From Chryseobacterium gleum (GTDB taxonomy: Bacteria > Bacteroidota > Bacteroidia > Flavobacteriales_D > Sanyastnellaceae), in NCBI GenBank assembly GCA_943330925.2, contig CALQJP020000156.1, positions 1 through 6,233 of the forward strand: 6,233 bases of DNA. The letters run 5' to 3'. Under the pieces are notes generated by a model. It worked only from the letters and a program-made list of their open reading frames with translations. It had not been told where the DNA came from and did not search any database. Shown in pieces: positions 1 through 5,293 of this stretch (positions are counted from its first letter, which is position 1; each line of letters starts with the position of its first letter). The translations under genes and the position numbers were made by a program.

Positions 1-1
1 C

Positions 2-1603
2 AATGCGTCGTATGTGTTGCGCAGCAAAGATGTGCCGCTGCACATTGCATCGCGCGTTTCAGAATCAGGCTGGCTCACCCTCGACGCAGTATTCACCGCA
101 ACCGGTACGCTGCTCAATGGCTTTCTTTCTACCTCTACAGAGAGTGCATACCCGCTTCTACTCGAGACTGCAGCAGGCGATTTTTCAATCGCCAATGCAT
201 TACCCTATGAAACCACCTTTCTGGATGGATTGCACGCTGAATCCTTCGACTCCTCCTGGCAATCGCTCAATCGATATTACGCCGGCTCACCGGCCGACTC
301 GTTCTGGTCGCAAGCATGGCAAGACCTTGGCGACTCGTGCCAATGCGACCTCAACGAGATTATGCTCGGCTGGCGAACGGGCGAACAGGGTTGCGCTGTG
401 ATCGAAATAACCGACAGCCTATCGGAGGCGGTTACATACACGGGCATTGCCGACACTGCCAAAGTGATCGATATTCTGCGTCCGATTCTCGCCAATCAAG
501 CTACGCCAACCGATGGAATATATGCAGTTGGTCTTCCAATCGCTTTTCAACGCAACAGCATGCCCTCCGCCTCGGTCGAAACGAATTACATCACACAAAT
601 CGACGGTTTCCTTTTCAGTGCGGCTTCGCCCTTAGCCCTAAAGACCATTCGTGCTGCATCCAAGCATTTGAGCGAACGAGCAGAATTTACCTCCTTGCTA
701 ACGCAGACAAGCAAAAGTTCCGGACGTTTCATCTACCAGTCTAACTCTGAAATAACGCTTTTGCCTGCTTCACTCACCACCTTGCTGGAAGGAGCCGACC
801 ACTGGTGTGCAACAACCGAAGTAAGCCAACCGGGAAGAATACTCGTGAGCATCGCGCTTCCAGTTCGCGTAAAAGACCAGGCACCCGTGAAAGCACCCGC
901 AGCATTGGAACCCGCTGAAACCAACCTGGCCATATCGGAACCGGTGAACGAAAGCGGCCGGTCGTGGAGTGTGATAAACCACAACACACAAGAAAAAGAA
1001 ACACTGAAACACGACGGAAAAAACAAACTCGAATTAATCGATGCCTCCGGACAAAGCTTGTGGGCTGTCGACATGAGCCCCATTCTGGGTGACGTTGTTC
1101 AGGTCGATGCACTCAAAAACAACAAGCTGCAAATGGCCTTTGCTACAGAGGGCGGAATCTTTGTGAATGACCGCAACGGCAATAACCTTCCCGGTTTTCC
1201 CTTCCTGCCGAAGCCTCCGGTTACCTCACCGCTCCTTGTGGCGGACTATGACAACACCAAAAAATACCGTCTCATTTTCGGTATGGGCGATGGAATGCTC
1301 TCCAATATGGGCATCGACGGAAAACCCACATCGGGGTGGAAATACCAACCCATCAATAGCGAGCCAATCATTCGCGTAGCATCCGCAAAAGTGGGAGGCG
1401 ACGATGTGCTCCTTGCTGTTTCAAAGAATGGTGCTGTTCAAATACTCAAGCGAACGGGCGAAGTGAAGACCTCTTGCACATCAGTGCTGGATGGCTTCGA
1501 TGGAAAAACACTGGAGATAATTCCGGGCAACGACCTCCCTTCAACAAGCATCGTATACAGCACGGCAACCGGCGCCAAAACCGTTCAGCTCGCCGTTCAA
1601 TGA
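2..1603 (+). CDS. DUF3352-like protein with C-terminal propeller-type repeats (5' partial)
   Basis: The reading frame is open from the left edge, so the true start lies outside the window; 533 codons are visible. The TTG at position 14 is in frame but has nothing to mark it as a start. Visible residues 1 to about 300 have the alternating hydrophobic pattern of an alpha/beta domain and resemble, by eye, the DUF3352-type region of Bacteroidota envelope or lipoproteins. A linker rich in Pro, Ala and Glu follows (about 287-315). From about residue 320 there are at least four related units ending in Gly, such as KLELIDASG, IFVNDRNG, MLSNMGIDG and AVQILKRTG. They are spaced 43-47 residues apart, as in beta-propeller (PQQ/WD-like) blades. 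This arrangement is known from uncharacterised Bacteroidota proteins. Function is unknown; an extracytoplasmic location is an inference because the signal sequence would be off-window. The stop overlaps the next gene by ATGA, suggesting one transcript. The family assignment is from memory and moderate; that it is a gene is near certain. Confidence 0.85.
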   Translation, partial: NASYVLRSKDVPLHIASRVSESGWLTLDAVFTATGTLLNGFLSTSTESAYPLLLETAAGDFSIANALPYETTFLDGLHAESFDSSWQSLNRYYAGSPADSFWSQAWQDLGDSCQCDLNEIMLGWRTGEQGCAVIEITDSLSEAVTYTGIADTAKVIDILRPILANQATPTDGIYAVGLPIAFQRNSMPSASVETNYITQIDGFLFSAASPLALKTIRAASKHLSERAEFTSLLTQTSKSSGRFIYQSNSEITLLPASLTTLLEGADHWCATTEVSQPGRILVSIALPVRVKDQAPVKAPAALEPAETNLAISEPVNESGRSWSVINHNTQEKETLKHDGKNKLELIDASGQSLWAVDMSPILGDVVQVDALKNNKLQMAFATEGGIFVNDRNGNNLPGFPFLPKPPVTSPLLVADYDNTKKYRLIFGMGDGMLSNMGIDGKPTSGWKYQPINSEPIIRVASAKVGGDDVLLAVSKNGAVQILKRTGEVKTSCTSVLDGFDGKTLEIIPGNDLPSTSIVYSTATGAKTVQLAVQ

Positions 1604-2211
1604 GACCCGATATTCTCAAACACCTTCGGAAGGATAAGAAGCTAAACCCTGCTCTGACTGCGGATATCACTCACGCCCCGGAACGGGCCGAAAACCTGGC
1701 CCTCTATCTCTGCATCTCTATCATCAGCCAGCAACTAAGCACGAAAGTAGCCCGGGTAATTGGCGACCGATTTCTCGCTCTCTATGCGGGAACTGAACCA
1801 AGCTGCGAACAGATTTTACAAACCGATACCGAAACACTTCGATCCATAGGCTTGAGCGGAGCCAAAGCGCAATACATCCAAAACGTGTGTGCATTTTTCA
1901 TCGAGCACAACCTCAGCGACGAAGTATTGCATCGCATGAACGATGAGGAGGTAATAGTGCTGCTTACTCAGATTAAAGGCGTAGGCAGATGGACGGTGGA
2001 AATGCTGCTCATGTTTGCGCTGGGGCGCGAAGACGTGTTTGCGGCTGACGACCTCGGGGTGCAGCAGTCTATGATAAAGGCCTACGATTTAAAAGCGGAC
2101 TCTAAGAAGGAGCTGCGCGATCAACTGCTTGCGATTAGTGAAAACTGGCGCCCATACCGCTCCTATGCCTGCATGGCATTGTGGCAATGGAAAGACACGA
2201 AAGCGAATTAA
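1600..2211 (+). CDS. DNA-3-methyladenine glycosylase II (AlkA-type, HhH-GPD superfamily)
   Basis: The 203-residue product is a base-excision-repair enzyme of the HhH-GPD superfamily, expected to remove alkylated purines such as 3-methyladenine from DNA in the cytoplasm and leave an abasic site. Visible signatures are the ISQQLS motif (42-47) in the first helical part, the helix-hairpin-helix core LLTQIKGVGRWTVEMLLMFA (121-140), and the loop VFAADDLGV. In that loop Asp151 aligns with the catalytic Asp238 of E. coli AlkA. A C-terminal WRPYRSYACMALW segment (183-195) is typical of this family. At 203 residues it lacks the extra N-terminal domain of E. coli AlkA (about 280 residues) and is nearer the short Mag/AlkA form. 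The ATG at 1600 is chosen because it forms an ATGA overlap with the preceding stop and matches the family length; the frame is open further upstream, but only inside the previous gene. Co-translation with the upstream gene is likely. The exact substrate range cannot be read from the sequence. Confidence 0.93.
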   Translation: MRPDILKHLRKDKKLNPALTADITHAPERAENLALYLCISIISQQLSTKVARVIGDRFLALYAGTEPSCEQILQTDTETLRSIGLSGAKAQYIQNVCAFFIEHNLSDEVLHRMNDEEVIVLLTQIKGVGRWTVEMLLMFALGREDVFAADDLGVQQSMIKAYDLKADSKKELRDQLLAISENWRPYRSYACMALWQWKDTKAN

Positions 2212-3276
2212 TTAGTCGTTGCGACCTACTTCACGCAAGTGAACCACGTGCGAGCGAACAGCTGAAAGCACTGTGCGATGCTCGTTGTAAGTAATGCCAA
2301 ACTTCTCGCAGGTATCCTTTACAATTTCGTTGAGAGCAGGATAGTGTACGTGTGAAATACGCGGAAACAAATGGTGTTCCACCTGGTAGTTAAGTCCTCC
2401 GGTGAACCACGATACAATCTTGTTTTTCGTTGCGAAATTGCTTGTTGTGTTGATTTGGTGCACAGCCCATTCCACATCCACCTTACCATCAACAGCGGGC
2501 GGAAACTTCGTGTCTTCAACCACGTGCGCCAGTTGGAATACAACTGCAATCACAATCCCGCATACGCTCGTGAGCACGAGGTATCCGATAATCGTTTCGA
2601 CAACGCCCACCAAAAACATAGGCAATACAATAAACATGGTGAAATAGGTAAGCTTGGTAGCCCAAAAGCTTACGTGATCCCAAAACTTGTACTTCTTGAT
2701 TTTGATATCACCCACCTTACCGGTAAAGTATTTCAGAAAGTCGAAATAAAACACCCAAAACGCGTAATTCAATGCGTAAAAAACAAACGCATAGATGTGC
2801 TGAAAGCGATGAATCCAATACCTCTTCTGATTATTGCTCATGCGCATTACAGGTTGAACGTCGATATCATCGTCATATCCGTCAATGTTCGTAAAGCTGT
2901 GGTGAATCATGTTGTGCTTCATTTTCCACAAATGCACATCACCTCCCATCAGGTTGAGTGAATAACCCATGATGTTGTTCAACCATTGGTGCTTTGAAAA
3001 ACTACCGTGTGCACTGTCGTGCATCACATTAAAGCCAACTCCCGCGAGTGTTATGCCCAGCATCGCGCACAAGAGCAAACTCAGCGCTACACCCGGCGTG
3101 AAGAAAACAAGCCAAGTATATAGGCCAACGAGCAACGTAATGAAGATGACCGTCTTCAAATAAATTTTCCAATTGCCCCAGCGTTGGAGTCCATTGGTTT
3201 CGAAATAGGCGTCCACACGTTGTTTGAGCTCGTCAAAGAACGGGTGCTCCTTGGTATTGAATGATACAAATGACAT
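2212..3276 (-). CDS. Membrane fatty acid desaturase (acyl-CoA / linoleoyl-CoA desaturase type)
   Basis: The product (354 residues) is an integral-membrane di-iron desaturase that would insert a double bond into the acyl chain of an acyl-CoA or acyl lipid, using O2 and an electron donor. All three histidine boxes are present: HDSAH (86-90), HNMIHH (121-126) and QVEHH (298-302). The QxxHH form of the third box is the hallmark of front-end (delta-5/delta-6-like) desaturases, but there is no N-terminal cytochrome b5 domain, so the electron carrier must be separate. Hydrophobic segments lie at about 42-60, 64-84, 161-181, 210-228 and 230-249, consistent with the family topology. The ATG at 3276 is preferred because family members begin with a similar short 'SFN...HPFFDELKQRVDAYF' head; an in-frame TTG at 3324 would add 16 unconvincing residues. 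The stop abuts the stop of the converging glycosylase gene with no base between. Regiochemistry and substrate cannot be determined here. Confidence 0.93.
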   Translation of the reverse strand: MSFVSFNTKEHPFFDELKQRVDAYFETNGLQRWGNWKIYLKTVIFITLLVGLYTWLVFFTPGVALSLLLCAMLGITLAGVGFNVMHDSAHGSFSKHQWLNNIMGYSLNLMGGDVHLWKMKHNMIHHSFTNIDGYDDDIDVQPVMRMSNNQKRYWIHRFQHIYAFVFYALNYAFWVFYFDFLKYFTGKVGDIKIKKYKFWDHVSFWATKLTYFTMFIVLPMFLVGVVETIIGYLVLTSVCGIVIAVVFQLAHVVEDTKFPPAVDGKVDVEWAVHQINTTSNFATKNKIVSWFTGGLNYQVEHHLFPRISHVHYPALNEIVKDTCEKFGITYNEHRTVLSAVRSHVVHLREVGRND

Positions 3277-3321
3277 GGTGATTTCTTTACTTATGCGTTC
3301 GCTAAATCTCGAATGCGCCGG

Positions 3322-3350
3322 CAATTTACGCCATGGATTCGGCTCGCAAC
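3322..3350 (-). promoter_or_regulatory. Weak candidate promoter for the desaturase gene
   Basis: Read on the minus strand, GTTG (3350-3347) is followed after 18 nt by TAAATTG (3328-3322). This loosely resembles the Bacteroidota pattern TTTG-N19-21-TAnnTTTG but is imperfect in both boxes and spacing. It would give a leader of roughly 40 nt before the ATG at 3276. This is a guess from position and partial match only. Confidence 0.2.
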
Positions 3351-3417
3351 GTTAAACAGAAATAAAAGGCAACAGCTCCCTGTTAATTCCTCCTCAATAT
3401 CAATGAAATAGAAAAAT

Positions 3418-3449
3418 ATTGACGAGTTTATCAATCAAGTGTATATTTG
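3418..3449 (+). promoter_or_regulatory. Bacteroidota-type housekeeping promoter for rimP-nusA
   Basis: The -7 box TATATTTG (3442-3449) matches the phylum consensus TAnnTTTG exactly. The -33 box ATTG (3418-3421) matches TTTG in three of four bases, and the 20-nt spacer is within the usual 19-21. Transcription should start near 3454-3457, giving a leader of about 80 nt before rimP. Consensus and spacing are established for sigma-ABfr promoters; use of this one is inferred. Confidence 0.8.
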
Positions 3450-3474
3450 CGTCGCTTTTGGCACTGATAATAAA

Positions 3475-3509
3475 AAAGTGAAGAGGGGTCTCAAGCCCCT
3501 CTTTTCTTT
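3475..3509 (+). promoter_or_regulatory. Terminator-like hairpin in the rimP leader (candidate attenuator)
   Basis: AAGAGGGG (3481-3488) pairs perfectly with CCCCTCTT (3496-3503) around a 7-nt loop, TCTCAAG, and is followed by a T-rich run (TTTTCTTT, counted from 3502). The stem can extend outward with a G-U pair, one U-U mismatch and four more pairs (3475-3478 with 3506-3509), so the A-rich and T-rich flanks also pair. It lies about 25 nt after the predicted transcription start and 25 nt before the rimP ATG. No plus-strand gene upstream needs a terminator here. It therefore looks like an attenuator within the leader, or the end of a very short RNA of about 55 nt. Because the operon encodes NusA, which promotes hairpin-dependent pausing and termination, feedback control is an attractive inference. 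An alternative is a simple 5' mRNA-stabilising stem. Confidence 0.75.
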
Positions 3510-3534
3510 GGTATCAACTCCCAAACCCTGAACA

Positions 3535-4002
3535 ATGATTACCCGAGAATCGGTCACACAACTCATCGAAGAGAAAATCGCAGCAACAGACATGTTTATC
3601 GTGGATGTTACGGTGCGTCCGGGCAATGTCATCGACGTTACCCTCGATAGCGACGCCGGCATTACCATAGAAGCCTGCACCGAAGTGCACCGCCATTTGC
3701 TCCATGAGATGGATCGCGAAGTGGAAGACTACTCGCTGGAAGTTTCTTCACCCGACCTCACCAAGCCGTTGAAGGTGACTCGGCAGTATATCAAAAATAT
3801 CGGGCGCGACCTTGCGGTTAAAAAAGCCGACAAAAGCAAAATTGAAGGCCGACTCCTCGCTGCGAACGAACAGGAAATAACGTTGCTCACAGAGCAAAAA
3901 GAGGAAGTGCCCGGCAAAAAAGGAAAAAAACTGGTAGAACGTGAAATTACAATTCCGTTTACCGAAATGACCGAAGCGAAAGTGATGATTCGCTTCAAAT
4001 AA
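3535..4002 (+). CDS. rimP: Ribosome maturation factor RimP
   Basis: RimP (155 residues) binds the free 30S subunit in the cytoplasm and assists assembly around the central pseudoknot and S12. The N-terminal alpha/beta domain (about 1-78) shows the family core: VIDVTLDSDAGITIEACTEV (32-51), then YSLEVSSPDLTKPL. The latter corresponds to the conserved 'EVSSPGxxRPL' block, with Asp in place of the usual Gly and Lys in place of Arg. The rest (about 80-155) is the SH3-like C-terminal domain, with a lysine-rich loop EEVPGKKGKK and an ending in MIRFK. The length is normal for the phylum. The ATG at 3535 is the first after the leader hairpin and begins the expected N-terminal helix; no Shine-Dalgarno sequence is visible. 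nusA follows after 44 nt on the same strand, the standard rimP-nusA order, so the two are almost certainly one transcript from the promoter at 3418-3449. Confidence 0.95.
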   Translation: MITRESVTQLIEEKIAATDMFIVDVTVRPGNVIDVTLDSDAGITIEACTEVHRHLLHEMDREVEDYSLEVSSPDLTKPLKVTRQYIKNIGRDLAVKKADKSKIEGRLLAANEQEITLLTEQKEEVPGKKGKKLVEREITIPFTEMTEAKVMIRFK

Positions 4003-4046
4003 CGACCAATAGTAAACCGTATAACGATCATTAAAAATCAAATCCG

Positions 4047-5282
4047 ATGAAAGGTTTAAATCTGATGGATGCGTTCGGCGACTTCAAAGAATTGAAGAAC
4101 ATCGACCGCGAAACCATGAACCAAATTCTCGATGATGTATTCCGCAGCATGATTCTGAAGCGCTGGGGCGCCGACGACGGCTTCGACATCATCATCAACC
4201 CCGACCGTGGTGACCTTGAAATTTGGCGCACACGTGCAATCGTTCCCGATGGCGAGCTCGACGATGAAGTGGCTCAAATCGAAGTGAGCATGGCTCAGAA
4301 AATTGTTTCTGACCTGGAAGTAGGCGAAGAATTGATTGAAGAAATCAAGATTGAAGACTTCGGGCGTCGCAACATTTTGGCCATGCGTCAAAACTTGCAA
4401 TCGCGCATCATGGATCTGGAAAAAGATCACCTCTACCAGAAATACCGTGAGCGTGTGGGCGATATCATTTCAGGTGAAGTATACCAAGTTTGGAAGAAAG
4501 AAATGCTCGTGCTCGACGACGAAGACAATGAGTTGATTCTACCCAAGGACCAACAAATCCCTTCCGACTTCTATAAGAAAGGTGATACCATTCGCGCCGT
4601 TATTTACAAGGTTGATCTTCGCAACAACACGCCGCAAATCGTACTCAGCCGCACCGCTCCCGAATTCCTCGAAAAACTATTCGAACAGGAAGTTCCGGAA
4701 GTGTTTGACGGACTCATCACCATCAAGAAAATTGTTCGCGAACCGGGCGAGCGCGCGAAAGTAGCCGTTGAAAGCTACGATGACCGTGTTGACCCTGTTG
4801 GTGCTTGCGTAGGTATGAAGGGCGCTCGCATTCACACCATCGTGCGTGAATTGCGCAACGAAAACATCGACGTTATACAATACACGGCCAATGAGCAACT
4901 GCTCATCACTCGTGCGTTGGCTCCGGCCAAAATCTCGAGCATCAACCTCGACCACGACAACATGAAGGCAGATGTGTTCCTCAAGCCCGACCAAGTATCA
5001 CTCGCCATCGGAAAAGGCGGTAACAACATCAAACTAGCAGGCCGTCTTACCGGTTTCGAAATTGACGTGTACCGCGAAACAGACACCGATATCGACGATG
5101 TGGATTTGGAAGAATTCTCAGACGAAATCGATGCATGGATCATCGAAGAGTTGAAAAACATTGGCTGCGATACGGCTCGCTCAGTGCTGGCTATTCCAAA
5201 AGAAGACCTGGTGAAGCGCACCGATTTGGAAGAAGAAACCGTAGAGGAAGTAGTGCGCATCCTAAAGGCCGAATTCGAATAA
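4047..5282 (+). CDS. nusA: Transcription termination/antitermination factor NusA
   Basis: NusA (411 residues) binds RNA polymerase and nascent RNA, enhances pausing and intrinsic termination, and takes part in antitermination. Domains in order: polymerase-binding N-terminal domain (1 to about 130, with FDIIINPDRGDLEIWRTR); S1 domain (about 135-200); the linker SRTAPEFLEKLFEQEVPEV (201-219); KH1 (about 225-290, GxxG loop GMKG at 256-259); KH2 (about 295-345, GKGG at 322-325); and one C-terminal acidic/HhH-like unit (about 355-411, ending VEEVVRILKAEFE). This is a complete NusA of the Bacteroidota form; E. coli NusA is longer, with two C-terminal acidic repeats. The ATG at 4047 fits the usual short head of the family (MKGLNLMDAFGDFKE); Met7 is a less likely start. 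No Shine-Dalgarno sequence is visible. It shares the rimP transcript and is followed 20 nt after its stop by an intrinsic terminator, so infB, its usual downstream partner, is not in this operon. Confidence 0.98.
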   Translation: MKGLNLMDAFGDFKELKNIDRETMNQILDDVFRSMILKRWGADDGFDIIINPDRGDLEIWRTRAIVPDGELDDEVAQIEVSMAQKIVSDLEVGEELIEEIKIEDFGRRNILAMRQNLQSRIMDLEKDHLYQKYRERVGDIISGEVYQVWKKEMLVLDDEDNELILPKDQQIPSDFYKKGDTIRAVIYKVDLRNNTPQIVLSRTAPEFLEKLFEQEVPEVFDGLITIKKIVREPGERAKVAVESYDDRVDPVGACVGMKGARIHTIVRELRNENIDVIQYTANEQLLITRALAPAKISSINLDHDNMKADVFLKPDQVSLAIGKGGNNIKLAGRLTGFEIDVYRETDTDIDDVDLEEFSDEIDAWIIEELKNIGCDTARSVLAIPKEDLVKRTDLEEETVEEVVRILKAEFE

Positions 5283-5293
5283 TCAATCGAAAT

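Larger units (their letters stand above)
3277..3534. other. Divergent intergenic region between desaturase and rimP
   Basis: This 258-bp, AT-richer region separates the start codons of the divergent desaturase and rimP genes. I see no coding sequence in it. It holds a clear forward promoter, a terminator-like leader hairpin and one weak candidate reverse promoter, listed separately. No tRNA is visible, unlike the E. coli arrangement where metY precedes rimP. Confidence 0.8.

Noticed and set aside
3..744. Plus-strand open frames of 132 and 142 codons in a second frame (3-401 and 316-744)
   Set aside because: They overlap the well-formed frame that continues to 1603; their composition is unlike a protein and no start signal is visible.
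733..1112. Three overlapping minus-strand open frames (80-116 codons)
   Set aside because: They are antisense to the large plus-strand protein gene, rich in Cys, Arg and Ser as expected of shadow frames, and have no family resemblance.
1474..1599. A 42-codon N-terminal extension of the glycosylase
   Set aside because: The extension lies inside the previous gene, reads as a basic low-quality sequence, and the ATG at 1600 gives the ATGA coupling and the family's normal length.
2215..2225. GTCG-TTG-CGAC inverted repeat as a terminator between the convergent genes
   Set aside because: The stem is only 4 bp with a 3-nt loop, has no T-run on either strand, and sits inside desaturase coding sequence.
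2371..2961. 196-codon plus-strand open frame opposite the desaturase
   Set aside because: It lies entirely antisense to a desaturase with intact histidine boxes, has no recognisable motif, and is best explained as a shadow of that gene's codon pattern.
3277..3324. A 16-residue N-terminal extension of the desaturase from TTG at 3324
   Set aside because: The ATG at 3276 gives the normal family start, and the extension would overlap the only candidate reverse promoter.
3277..3534. A tRNA (metY-like) or known riboswitch upstream of rimP
   Set aside because: No cloverleaf, no TTCGAATC-like T-arm and no recognised riboswitch core; only the single terminator-like hairpin is present.
4056..4994. 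Minus-strand open frames of 105-142 codons opposite nusA
   Set aside because: nusA is unambiguous and full length; these are antisense shadows.
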